A DNA stretch of 64,000 bases from Streptomyces sp. 2114.4 (GCF_900187385.1 NZ_FYEY01000001.1:2294001-2358000); one strand, 5' to 3'. Positions 7,645-15,084 are shown, counted from the stretch's first letter. The notes: generated from the letters alone by a model not told the origin. A program made the numbers and translations.

Positions 7645-8831
7645 CCCAGAGATCGCATAGTTGAACGGTGCGCAACGGATTCCAAGAGACTGGACGCCCT
7701 CGCGACCTGCGACGGATCCCCCACACCTGTTAGCACATCAAAGAGAAGTCGAATGTTGGATGTGTCAACGCAAGGGGAATTACGCCCTTCGAGCGTATTC
7801 AAGGCGTTGAGCGCAAAACTTCTCGCCTCATTCACGAATTGCGCATCCCTATACAAAGCCGCTTGTTGGATACGTCCGTGAGCTCCTTCAACTCTACCTC
7901 TCTGAATTGCGACTTCGTAGGCAGCAACCAGTCCAAGCGCCATTGCCCGTCGCTCAAGTCCCATATTATCTGGAAGCGTTCTATGGATGTACGGGGGGCG
8001 CCCGTAGTTAGCCAAATGAAACCATTCTCCCAGCAGCCCGACTGTGAGGGCTGTTGAGTAACCTAGTTCGTCCTCAAAAGCTAGACGATTTGAACGCTGA
8101 ATCTCTTCGTCTGAACTACCCGGCGGGAGGGACAGCGGGGGAAAATTCACTTGCACGGATTGCAATTCCGCGGAACTTACTATGTTCCAAGCTGTGAGAG
8201 TAGGCCATACTCTCCTGCCAGCTTGAACATCTCCGTAGATGAGGATTACCGGAAGGTCACCAAGAGCTCTTTGGAGAAGTGCGACATCAAGATCAGTTTG
8301 CCTCAGAGGGCGATTCATGGTGCCATCCATAGAGCAAACATCAGCCGCCCAAGGCGAGTTTACCCAAGCTCGTCGAATTGCAACTCGAAAAGCGTGAGGA
8401 CCGTCGTCATTCCCTTCTCTGTTTAGTTCATCGTGGAAAAACGGAGCAACCAAGAGCGCTGGACGAGATCCATCATTTGTTGACTCGCGAACGAGCTCCC
8501 GAAGCTCCTCAGGCGAGTACGAGAAAGGAGCGTTCGCCATATCGCGATCGAACTTGTCTTGAGCAGCTTTGACCTGGATGCTAATCTGCGCCTGACGCCA
8601 GTCCCTGTCGACTTCATATTGGTTATTACGGCTCGCCTCTTCGGCTCTAATTGCAGCGGCGCGCTCTTCTCGCTCAGCATTTCTGACCTCGGCAACAGCC
8701 GCTTCATCTTCACGCAAGAGATGTGCGAACGCTTGCTGATCGAAGTACGAGCCATCCCGCTTCATTTTGTAGATCTCTAGCAGGCGTCCACTCAGATCAG
8801 TGATGCCTCGAAACATTCCAGCCGACAGCAA
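7638..8831 (-). CDS. Unknown protein with coiled coil, first gene of the Hsp70 operon
   Basis: I do not recognise the family. From the TTG at 8831 it has 397 residues: a charged coiled coil (about 40-98, rich in Glu, Ala and Arg), an alternating alpha/beta region with strands PALLVAPFF and LPVILIYGDV (about 122-217), and an all-helical C-terminus (242-397) that might be repeat-like. The TTG is favoured because AAGGAG lies 7 bases before it; an ATG at 9008 would add 59 low-complexity residues with no ribosome binding site. It overlaps the Hsp70 start and is the promoter-proximal gene of the three. It may recognise a substrate or trigger for the Hsp70, but that is a guess from position. Confidence 0.72.
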   Translation of the reverse strand: MLSAGMFRGITDLSGRLLEIYKMKRDGSYFDQQAFAHLLREDEAAVAEVRNAEREERAAAIRAEEASRNNQYEVDRDWRQAQISIQVKAAQDKFDRDMANAPFSYSPEELRELVRESTNDGSRPALLVAPFFHDELNREGNDDGPHAFRVAIRRAWVNSPWAADVCSMDGTMNRPLRQTDLDVALLQRALGDLPVILIYGDVQAGRRVWPTLTAWNIVSSAELQSVQVNFPPLSLPPGSSDEEIQRSNRLAFEDELGYSTALTVGLLGEWFHLANYGRPPYIHRTLPDNMGLERRAMALGLVAAYEVAIQRGRVEGAHGRIQQAALYRDAQFVNEARSFALNALNTLEGRNSPCVDTSNIRLLFDVLTGVGDPSQVARASSLLESVAHRSTMRSLGW

Positions 8832-9112
8832 CGTGATACTCCTTCTCGCCCCGTGCTGTGATCCTAGGAGTCCGTGGTTCCAGGTGTCCCCGACTTCGTG
8901 CGAACCGTCCGCCAGATGGCTGGATTTGGCTGGTGCGCCGTCTCGTCGCTTCGCAGCTTGTTGGTGGGTACCGTCTGGTGTGTCCGGCACAGGCAGGTTG
9001 GTCGCCATAGCGTGTGCCGGTTGATCGCGCGCGATTAGGGAGCTGGTTCGGGCATGGCAGTTGATGCTGTTAGGGGTCGGAAGAGGGGTCCACATCGGCG
9101 GGAGCGGCGCGG

Positions 9113-9244
9113 GTGATGGCTGCCGCGTGCCGAGCTGCGGGGCTCAAAGATAGAGGGGCGAAGCTGATCCGCTTCGGGGAGAACGGACTCTTTCGGCTAG
9201 CGTCGACGCCGGTGATCGTGCGCGTGGCCCGTCGGGAAGAGTGG
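9113..9244 (+). pseudogene. Phosphotransferase N-terminal fragment
   Basis: From the GTG at 9113 the frame reads a short stretch containing RGAKLIRFGENGLFRL and TPVIVRVAR. This is the nucleotide-binding loop start of aminoglycoside-phosphotransferase (APH/choline kinase fold) proteins of actinomycetes. The similarity stops at about 9240 and the rest of the roughly 300-residue enzyme is absent, so this is a remnant. In other Streptomyces such a gene often sits next to an anti-sigma-type ATPase gene, as here. Confidence 0.6.
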
Positions 9245-9385
9245 TGTTCACGTGAACCCCCTGGTGAACACTCCCGCTTCCGCCCGGCCTGCCCTTGACT
9301 GTTCTCACGGCAGCGAGGGCGCGCTGTCGGTAACGAGAGGGAATACGATGGGCGTTCGGAGAGTGGTTCGCTCGGCCTTGAGGCC

Positions 9386-9949
9386 GTGGGTCATGGCTCT
9401 TCCATATGGCGCCACGCAGTGGAGCAGTTCCGAGCGCTGACCGTGTTCGCGGAGTCATCGAACACCGTGCAAGCAACGCGAAAGATGGTCCGCTCAGCGC
9501 TCGAAGACTGGGCTTTGGTTGCTCTCGTCGACGATGTCATGCTCTGCACGTCCGGGCTTGTGAGCAACGAGGTCCACCACGCTGTTCCTGACGACGGCCT
9601 GGCTGTGCCGGCTGCTCCTCGCCGTTTCGATGTCACTCTCACGAAATGACCCAAGTGGCTTTCCTCGGGGTGACCGATGAGAACTCCTCCCCACCGATGT
9701 TCTCACTCGGGGAGACCTCCTTCCCTGAGCTGGTGAGCAATCCGCCCAAGGCGGCGCTATTTGACTCTGGGCGGGATCTGAAGATCGTTCGGGTGCTGGC
9801 GGACAACCTTGTGGGGGTCGCTGGAAGAGGCGGGGGGAAGAACAGTGTTCTGCCGCTTCGACCTTGTAGGGCCGCGGGCGGGCCCACTGCCAGGCATGGA
9901 GCACCACCATGTCTGGCCGGGCGCGGCCCCTTGGCTCACGCTCCCTTGA
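9386..9949 (+). pseudogene. Frameshifted anti-sigma-type ATP-binding protein (HATPase)
   Basis: Three reading-frame pieces together give one HATPase_c-type regulator of the RsbW/SpoIIAB-like kind. The first (9386-9649) has WRHAVEQFRAL, DDVMLCTSGLVSNEVHHA (the N-box region) and PAAPRRFDVTLTK. The second (from about 9646) has FLGVTDENSSPPMFSLGET and the G-box-like SGRDLKIVRVLADNL. The third, in another frame, has RTVFCRFDL and ends at the TGA at 9947. At least two frame changes (near 9648 and 9815-9840) break the gene. Such proteins are frequent orphans in Streptomyces. The order of motifs makes decay, not a sequencing artefact, the simpler reading, but an assembly error cannot be excluded. Confidence 0.7.
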
Positions 9950-10023
9950 CGGCTGAAGGGCCGGCGCGCGCATCCACAAGGCAAGCGTGCCGATCTGACA
10001 CGGCAGGCAATGAAGGGTGATGC

Positions 10024-10332
10024 GTGGCAATGGGACGCCTTTTGGCAGCGCGCGTGCGGCGCGGCGACGTAGTGAGTCTGCGTGGCGAACGACGAGAGGT
10101 GAAGGCGATGCGTTCCGGCCAGCGCGGAGCAGGCCAGCCGACCTTAACGCTGGTCTTCAAATCGGGGCGACCGCTGCGTGTGAGTACCGGGATGAGCTGG
10201 CGGTCTGGCGCGGTGACCGGGAGCTCCGGTGACGCCGGCGCGGTCGGTCTGGTGGTTCACCGACTGGGTCCTGATGGTCGGCACCTCGGGCAGCGGACCG
10301 ATCTGCATGCAGGAGTGCATGCCCTGCGGTGA
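10024..10332 (+). CDS. Small hypothetical protein (RGDVV-type), possibly frameshifted
   Basis: GTG at 10024 is preceded by GAAGGG six bases upstream. The first 60 residues (VRRGDVVSLRGERREVKAM, then LTLVFKSGRPLRV) look like a real small beta-rich protein of the kind found near DUF7848 genes in Streptomyces. The frame then runs on for about 100 bases into the next gene, and this tail looks noncoding. I suspect that the original stop was a TGA near 10230 in another frame and that an indel has extended the gene. Function unknown. Confidence 0.4.
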   Translation: MAMGRLLAARVRRGDVVSLRGERREVKAMRSGQRGAGQPTLTLVFKSGRPLRVSTGMSWRSGAVTGSSGDAGAVGLVVHRLGPDGRHLGQRTDLHAGVHALR

Positions 10333-10501
10333 CAACTCGGGTGCGGCGGATGAAGCCGAGGGGCAGGACGTGTGGTGCCTGCGGCATGCAGGGCGTACCG
10401 GACACACCGGGTTCCGATGCGCGGTGACGGAACCACTCGGCGATTCCGCCGCGCCCCAGGCAGAGCGGAAGCCTTCCGTGAGGTGGTCGAGCCGCTTGTA
10501 G
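10229..10501 (+). CDS. DUF7848-like small Cys-containing protein
   Basis: A 90-residue frame from a GTG start. VWWFTDWVLM, CMQECMPCGD and WCLRHAGRTGHTGFR fit the pattern of a small Streptomyces family (I believe DUF7848). In that family a WTL strand is followed by a C-x-x-C pair and the signature LKHAGRTGHR. Those paired cysteines and the two histidines may bind zinc; that is inference. The gene overlaps the preceding frame by about 100 bases. It lies in the decayed half of the island, so it may no longer be expressed. Confidence 0.5.
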   Translation: MTPARSVWWFTDWVLMVGTSGSGPICMQECMPCGDNSGAADEAEGQDVWCLRHAGRTGHTGFRCAVTEPLGDSAAPQAERKPSVRWSSRL

Positions 10502-10710
10502 CAGCAGATGGCGGCCGCGAGTCCGAGAAGATCCGGCCATTCAGCAGAGACTGACCACCACGCTTGCATCAACGGCTGCGTCAAGGTGCAGCCGTACGCG
10601 CCGCCATCTCACAGACCCGGAAAGGAAGACCAGGTTCGTCCTGGCCAGCTCATGCGACATGGGCGCGAGCGTGCGCCCCATATCTGCCAGACCGGCCAGG
10701 CTGACCCTGG

Positions 10711-10983
10711 TCAGGGCTTCACACACTTGGGGGAATTGTCCTGACACCAGCCGCCGGGCGGATGGCCCATCTCGTAATAGCCCTGGACAAGGCCCGCGAT
10801 CACCACGAGCGAAAACACAAGACAGGCGAACATTCCTACCCAAAATGCTATTTTTGCGCCCTTGTGTCGCTTGATGGCGGCGAGACGCCCTTTCCTCATC
10901 TGAGGCGCAGACTGTTTCGAGCGATTCGGATCCCGTGGCTCCCGCGGATTACCCGTGTGACGGCCAACGTATAGAGGTTTCAT
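10711..10983 (-). CDS. Small single-pass membrane protein
   Basis: 90 residues: a basic, polar N-terminus (1-45, many Arg and Lys), one membrane segment (IAFWVGMFACLVFSLVVIAG, about 46-65) and a short extracytoplasmic tail with two cysteines (WCQDNSPKC). The positive-inside rule predicts the N-terminus in the cytoplasm. Its ATG at 10983 overlaps the stop of the upstream frame (ATGA), so it was translated with the gene whose 3' end remains at 10980-11278. That partner is now truncated, and this gene may have lost its promoter. No family recognised. Confidence 0.55.
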   Translation of the reverse strand: MKPLYVGRHTGNPREPRDPNRSKQSAPQMRKGRLAAIKRHKGAKIAFWVGMFACLVFSLVVIAGLVQGYYEMGHPPGGWCQDNSPKCVKP

Positions 10984-11278
10984 ACTGTTGTCCTCATCTG
11001 CCCTGAACTCCCTTTCACATCGAAGTCCCGGCCCAGTCCAGTGGTGTTGAGGTGCGCGAGATCCGCCTGCTCCAATGACATCTTGAACGGTCCGCCAAAT
11101 GCTTCCTGAGTTTTGCGGTGTTCGCTGGGAATTCCCCAGTCGTACCGCTTCTGAACTTCCACGTGGTAGGTGACTTCATTTCCATGCTTCTCACCGACTG
11201 TCCGCAAGTTGGCATGCCAGAGGCGGCTGGGAATCTGCTCGCCGTCGGCCACCGCCTTATAGCTGAATGGCGGCTTGG
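10980..11278 (-). pseudogene. 3' remnant of a truncated gene at the island edge
   Basis: The minus-strand frame ending at 10980 reads about 95 protein-like residues (for example SRLWHANLRTVGEKHGNEV, YDWGIPSEHRKTQEAFGG, MSLEQADLAHLNT). The frame stays open beyond 11278, but upstream of that point the DNA is the antisense of the ABM remnant and the GNAT gene. The 5' part of this gene was therefore lost when the island border formed. It was translationally coupled to the small membrane protein at 10711. The family is not recognised. Confidence 0.6.
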
Positions 11279-11389
11279 GCGCACCAGCAGGGCGGCACCG
11301 CGGGCGGCGAGCGGCCCAAGCCTGCCGCGTCCGGGTCCACCCTGTGGTCCTTCGAGGTGGTGCAGCAGACCGGCCCGAAGCAGGGGTGA
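11279..11389 (+). pseudogene. Orphan 3' end of an ABM monooxygenase gene
   Basis: Reads AHQQGGTAGGERPKPAASG followed by STLWSFEVVQQTGPKQG and a stop. This is the same tail as the intact gene at 4714-5028 with four extra residues and several changes. In 11343-11368 against 4985-5010, 24 of 26 bases are identical. The similarity begins sharply at 11279; everything upstream is unrelated. It marks the right border of the island, and the GNAT gene that follows would originally have been the next gene after ABM. Confidence 0.78.
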
Positions 11390-11456
11390 GTGCTCTCGGC
11401 GGCGTCACCCGGAAAACCGTTGCGCCATGTGCCGCACCGGCCGCCACAATGACGGC

Positions 11457-11981
11457 ATGAGTGACGCCGCCGCCCTCCGCCTTCCCTGGGCCGTCTCCGC
11501 GGAGCCGGTCGGCTCGCCGGATGCCGAGGCGCTGTTGCGCGAGTACTACACCGAGGTGGCGGACCGCTACTTCGTCCTGCACGAGGGCCGCCGCTCGACT
11601 CCGCAGGAGATCGACGAGGGGGTGGCCGAGTACCCCAGCACCGATCTGACGCCGCCGCACGGCAGGCTGCTGGTGGCCCGTCACGGCGCGGTGGCGGCGG
11701 GCTGCGTCGGCGTGCGGATGCTGGACGCACGGACCGCGGAGCTCAAGCAGATGTTCGTACGGGCCGACCGGCGCGGCCGGGGTGGTGCGGGCGTGCTGCT
11801 CACGGCCGCCGAGCGGGTCGCGGCTCAGCTGGGCGCCGAGCGGCTCCGGCTGGACACCCGGCGGGATCTGGTGGAGGCCGTCGCGCTCTACCGGCGGCAC
11901 GGCTTCGTGGAGATCGATCCGTACCACGAGGACCCGTACGCGGAGGTCTTCTTCGAGAAGCGGCTGGACGAGGGGCGTTGA
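11457..11981 (+). CDS. GNAT family N-acetyltransferase
   Basis: A 174-residue acetyl-CoA-dependent acetyltransferase. The acetyl-CoA loop appears as KQMFVRADRRGRGGAGVLL (about residues 94-112), followed by the usual helix and LDTRRDLVEAVALYRRHGF, the conserved C-terminal motif in which the YRRxGF turn contacts the cofactor. The substrate is unknown. Start ATG at 11457; the upstream extension of the frame overlaps the ABM remnant and is rejected. It lies just outside the island. Confidence 0.88.
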   Translation: MSDAAALRLPWAVSAEPVGSPDAEALLREYYTEVADRYFVLHEGRRSTPQEIDEGVAEYPSTDLTPPHGRLLVARHGAVAAGCVGVRMLDARTAELKQMFVRADRRGRGGAGVLLTAAERVAAQLGAERLRLDTRRDLVEAVALYRRHGFVEIDPYHEDPYAEVFFEKRLDEGR

Positions 11982-12340
11982 CCGGCCGGGAGGCTCCGGG
12001 GCCGTCAACTCCGTGACGGGTGTGCGCACGCATCAGCCAGGCGCCGGCCCCGACGGCGGCCTGAGCCGTCGAGTCGGCGGCCCCGAGCCGTCAACTCGGC
12101 TTCGGGCAGGTTCACTTCGCCAGGTCAGACGGCTCGCCCTTTCCGTCGCGGAGCGCCCTTCGAGCTCCTCCCATCCTGGGCGGTTCGGTCGGATGTGGCG
12201 CGCCGGACGGCGTCCGGTATCCGGGGCCGTCCGGGGGACACCCGGGGTATGCCGTACGGATGTCTTCGAGCGCCTGCGCGAACGGGGGCGCTCTTTGGAT
12301 AATCGCTGCCGGTTCGATGCCTCCAGGGAGGGGACCGCTC
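11982..12340. other. Gene-free interval upstream of the peptidoglycan-binding gene
   Basis: No gene is supported on either strand. Some short similar units (CCGTCAACTC, CCGTCGAGTC, CCGTCAACTC) recur in 12003-12100. The promoter of the next gene should lie in its right half. No terminator with a long stem was seen. Confidence 0.4.
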
Positions 12341-13429
12341 GTGACGGCACCGCTGTGCCCGCACTGCTCCGCGCCCGTACGCGGCGACGGCCGGCCGGCC
12401 TGTCTGTGTGCGGCGGTCGATGCGGACGACTTTGATCCGCTGCGCGTTCGGCCGTACGTGTCACTGCCCGGCGACGCGGAGGAGGACACCGGTGACGGCT
12501 CGGGCCGGGACGGGGGCGAGGGCGAGGGTGCGTACAGCGGCGCGCGGGAGGTCTACGGCGGGTCGCACACCCTCTTTGCGAGCCGGGGCGACCGGCTGGA
12601 CGACTTACCCGGGGTGGACGCCGCCGTGCACCGGGCCGACGGTCCCGTACCCGCGGAAGGCTCCGTAGCTGCGGAAGGCTTCGCGCCCACGGAAGGTCCC
12701 GTACCCGCGGAAGGCTCCGTAGCTGCGGAAGGCTTCGCGCCCGCGGAAGGCCCGGTACCCGCGGAAGGCTTCGCACCCGCCGGTGCCTCCGCCTCCCCCG
12801 CCACTCCCGGCCGCCGGCGTGCCCTCCCCGCCGTACTCGCGGCCGCCGGGGCCGCGCTGGCCGCCGCCGCGGTCCTGATCACCACCGATGCCCTGTCCGT
12901 CGGTCCCCGGGACCGGGCGGCGGCGCCCGACCGCGGCACCGCCTCCCCCAGCGCCGGCCTCCCCAGCGGCGACGCCTCCACCCCCGCGCGGGGCAGCGCC
13001 GCCCCCTCCCGGTCCGCGGTCCGTTCGCCGTCGCCGGGCGCGACCGGCATCCCCCGCCCCACGGCCGGCGGGAAGCGCTACCGGTCCGGCGGGGCACCGG
13101 CCCCCGCTCCCACCCGGGCCGCCGGCAGCGTCACCCGCTCCCCGACGCCCTCCCCCGGGAGCGCCGTCCCCAGCGCCCCGCCCACGGGGCCGCTCGTGCT
13201 GCGCCAAGGGGCGGCCGGCCCGGAAGTGACCGAGCTGCAGGAGCGGCTGCGGCAGCTGGCCTTCTACGCGCGCCCGGACGACGGCCGCTACGGCACGGCG
13301 GTGCGGGCCGCCGTATCCCGCTACCAGCGGGCCTACGGGGTGACGGGCGACCCGGACGGCGTCTACGGCGCGCCGACCCGGGCGTCCCTGGAGTCCCGCA
13401 CCCGCGAGCCGACGGGCGGCCCGCCCTGA
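12341..13429 (+). CDS. Membrane-anchored peptidoglycan-binding protein with a zinc-ribbon-like N-terminus
   Basis: A 362-residue protein. It has an N-terminal CPHCSAPV...CLC cluster (residues 6-23, zinc-ribbon-like), an acidic linker with an 18-residue repeat, one membrane helix (PAVLAAAGAALAAAAVLIT, about 165-185), a long Ser/Pro/Thr-rich extracytoplasmic linker, and a PG_binding_1 domain (LRQGAAGPEVTELQERLRQL to YQRAYG, about 285-355). It probably anchors to the cell wall. The GTG at 12341 follows AGGGAGGGGA, so this start is preferred to the ATG at 12260. Codon 89 (12605-12607) is TTA, rare here and dependent on the bldA tRNA, suggesting that translation is tied to development. Confidence 0.8.
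   Translation: MTAPLCPHCSAPVRGDGRPACLCAAVDADDFDPLRVRPYVSLPGDAEEDTGDGSGRDGGEGEGAYSGAREVYGGSHTLFASRGDRLDDLPGVDAAVHRADGPVPAEGSVAAEGFAPTEGPVPAEGSVAAEGFAPAEGPVPAEGFAPAGASASPATPGRRRALPAVLAAAGAALAAAAVLITTDALSVGPRDRAAAPDRGTASPSAGLPSGDASTPARGSAAPSRSAVRSPSPGATGIPRPTAGGKRYRSGGAPAPAPTRAAGSVTRSPTPSPGSAVPSAPPTGPLVLRQGAAGPEVTELQERLRQLAFYARPDDGRYGTAVRAAVSRYQRAYGVTGDPDGVYGAPTRASLESRTREPTGGPP
12641..12785 (+). repeat. In-frame 54-bp tandem repeat
   Basis: Two near-identical 54-base units (12641-12694 and 12695-12748) plus a shortened third unit encode GPVPAEGSVAAEGFAPTE-type repeats. They lie in the cytoplasmic linker of the peptidoglycan-binding protein. The unit length keeps the frame, so copy number can vary without breaking the protein. 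Confidence 0.75.
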
Positions 13430-13532
13430 CCTGGCGGGCGCCCCGTCCTGACCCGGTGGACCGGCCCCGGCGCGAGGCGCTGACCAGGCCCGGTTGTCGG
13501 CACCCGGATGCGTTTTGTATCGTGAAGAAACA

Positions 13533-13576
13533 AAGTGGTTCCGCCCGCACTCCCTGACCGGCGGGCGGAGCCACTT
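13533..13576 (+). terminator. 16-bp stem terminator
   Basis: 13533-13548 (AAGTGGTTCCGCCCGC) and 13561-13576 (GCGGGCGGAGCCACTT) pair over 16 positions with one G-T mismatch around a 12-base loop. It is placed about 100 bases after the stop of the peptidoglycan-binding gene, ahead of the HAD gene. Confidence 0.75.
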
Positions 13577-13699
13577 GTGTTCACCGTGCGATCCGCACCG
13601 TCCGCATGACCCGTCCGCAAGCGGCGGCACCATCCGTATGACCGTCCGCATACCGCGGCACCATCCGTACGTATGCCCGTAGCGCCCAGGAGCCCGCCG

Positions 13700-14362
13700 A
13701 TGCCGGCCACCACCACGCTCACCGCCCGCGCCCTGCTGCTGGACATGGACAGCACGATCGTGAATTCCGAGGCGGTCGTCGAGCGCTGCTGGCGCCGCTG
13801 GGCCGACGAGCAGGGGCTGGACGCGGACGAGGTCCTCAAGGTCGTCCACGGCCGGCAGGGCTGGGCCACCATGGCCGCGCTGCTGCCGGACCGTCCCATG
13901 GAACTCAACCTGGCCGACAACCGCCGGATGCTGGCACAGGAGACCTCCGACACGGACGGCGTGGTGCCGGTACCCGGCGCGCCCGCCTTCATGGCCGCCC
14001 TCGCCACCGTCCCGCACGCCCTGGTGACCTCCGCCGACATCCCGCTCTCCGACGCCCGGATGGGCGCGGCCGGGCTGCCGATGCCCGCCGTGCGGATCAC
14101 GGCGGAGAGCGTGAGCGCCAGCAAGCCCGACCCGGAGGGGTTCCTCAAGGGCGCGGCCGAGCTGGGTTACGCGCCGGAGGACTGCCTGGTCTTCGAGGAC
14201 TCCGAGGCGGGCATCGAGGCGGGCCGGGCGGCCGGTATGCGGGTGGTCGGCGTCGGCGACCGGGCTGCCGCTTTCGCCCCCACCGTGCAGGTGCGCGACC
14301 TCACCGGCATCCGCGTCGAGGCGCTGGCGGACGGCATGATCGCGGTGCATCTCACGGTCTGA
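13700..14362 (+). CDS. HAD-superfamily (subfamily IA) phosphatase
   Basis: A 220-residue HAD hydrolase resembling sugar-phosphate phosphatases of the GPP/YfbT type. Motif I is LLLDMDSTIVNSE (the two Asp are the nucleophile and acid), motif II is ALVTSADI, the motif III lysine is in SASKPDPEGFL, and motif IV is CLVFEDSEAGIEAG. The DMDST in place of DxDGT is a variant seen in some members. Start ATG at 13700 with CAGGAG upstream. It is the last plus-strand gene before a convergent TMEM165-type gene. The exact substrate (glycerol- or sugar-phosphate) is inferred only from family. Confidence 0.85.
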   Translation: MPATTTLTARALLLDMDSTIVNSEAVVERCWRRWADEQGLDADEVLKVVHGRQGWATMAALLPDRPMELNLADNRRMLAQETSDTDGVVPVPGAPAFMAALATVPHALVTSADIPLSDARMGAAGLPMPAVRITAESVSASKPDPEGFLKGAAELGYAPEDCLVFEDSEAGIEAGRAAGMRVVGVGDRAAAFAPTVQVRDLTGIRVEALADGMIAVHLTV

Positions 14363-14452
14363 GCCCCTCGCCGGACGAGAAACGCGGAGCGACGAGCGGG
14401 CGAAGCGGGAGCACTCACCGGGAGCCCCCGCCCGCCCCGTCCCGCACACGGC

Positions 14453-15034
14453 TCAGCCGGAAGCCGCCTCGTACAGGCTGAAGCCCGCCAGTACCAGCAT
14501 CACACCCGCCGCGATCTTGGTGATGAGCTTCAGCGGCACGTACTTCATGAGCGTCCGGCCACCCAGGATGCCCAGTCCGGCCACCGCCCACAGGGCCAGG
14601 ACGGCGCCGGTGCCGACCGAGAGCGGGTCGTCGTAACGGGCCGCGAGGTTGGCGGTCATGATCTGCGTCAGATCACCGAACTCGGCGACCAGGATCATCA
14701 TGAAACCCGCCCCGGAGACCTTCCAGAAGCTCTGGTCGGCGGGCTTCTTCACTTCTTCCTCGTCGTCGTCCTTCCTGAACAGCAGCACGGCGGCGCCCGC
14801 CAGGAAGAGGACGCCGACCACACCCTGGACCCAGCGGTGCGGGAGCAGCGTCAGCACGCTGCCCGCGGCGATGGCGAGCGCCACATGCACCAGGAAGGCC
14901 GCGGCGACGCCGGCGAAGACGTACGAGGCGCGGTAGCGGGTGCCGAGCATCAGGCCGGCGAGGGCGGTCTTGTCGGGTAGTTCGGCGAGGAAGACGACGC
15001 CGAAGACGACTGCGGCGACGGTAAGGCTGAACAC
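14453..15034 (-). CDS. TMEM165/GDT1 (UPF0016) family transporter, probable Mn2+ exporter
   Basis: A 193-residue membrane protein with two copies of the family signature: FLAELPDKTAL (about residues 15-25) and LVAEFGDLTQI (about 113-123). The acidic residues of these E-x-G/P-D-K/R-T motifs bind the cation. Two three-helix halves are separated by a very acidic cytoplasmic loop (KDDDEEEVKKP). Bacterial homologs export manganese and others handle calcium; the candidate leader upstream favours manganese. GTG start at 15034. The gene is followed upstream by a FetB-like permease on the same strand with a 226-base gap. Confidence 0.88.
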   Translation of the reverse strand: MFSLTVAAVVFGVVFLAELPDKTALAGLMLGTRYRASYVFAGVAAAFLVHVALAIAAGSVLTLLPHRWVQGVVGVLFLAGAAVLLFRKDDDEEEVKKPADQSFWKVSGAGFMMILVAEFGDLTQIMTANLAARYDDPLSVGTGAVLALWAVAGLGILGGRTLMKYVPLKLITKIAAGVMLVLAGFSLYEAASG

Positions 15035-15084
15035 GGGGTGGGATACCTCGATCGGTCGGGCCGCACCAAAGGGGCCCGGGAGAG

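Larger units (their letters stand above)
5029..11278. mobile_element. Accessory genomic island inserted at the ABM gene
   Basis: The stretch between the intact ABM gene and the orphan ABM 3' end holds about 6 kb that differs from its surroundings. Its base composition is visibly lower in GC (5150-9000), it carries an Hsp70/GrpE-like operon, and its right half is full of broken genes. The ABM gene tails at 4933-5028 and 11279-11389 flank it. No integrase, transposase or inverted repeat was found, so the mechanism of entry is unknown: integration into the 3' end of the gene with restoration of the tail, or insertion next to a tandem duplicate. Borders are inferred from the repeat edges. Confidence 0.55.

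Noticed and set aside
10541..10843. Minus-strand frame of 100 codons in the island
   Set aside because: Frame overlaps the small membrane protein gene, lacks a ribosome binding site and has no recognisable motif.
5029..11278. Search for an integrase or transposase in the island
   Set aside because: None of the frames in either strand carries a recombinase or transposase motif, so the island's mechanism stays open.
13673..13699. Upstream ATG of the HAD gene
   Set aside because: No ribosome binding site, while CAGGAG precedes the ATG at 13700.
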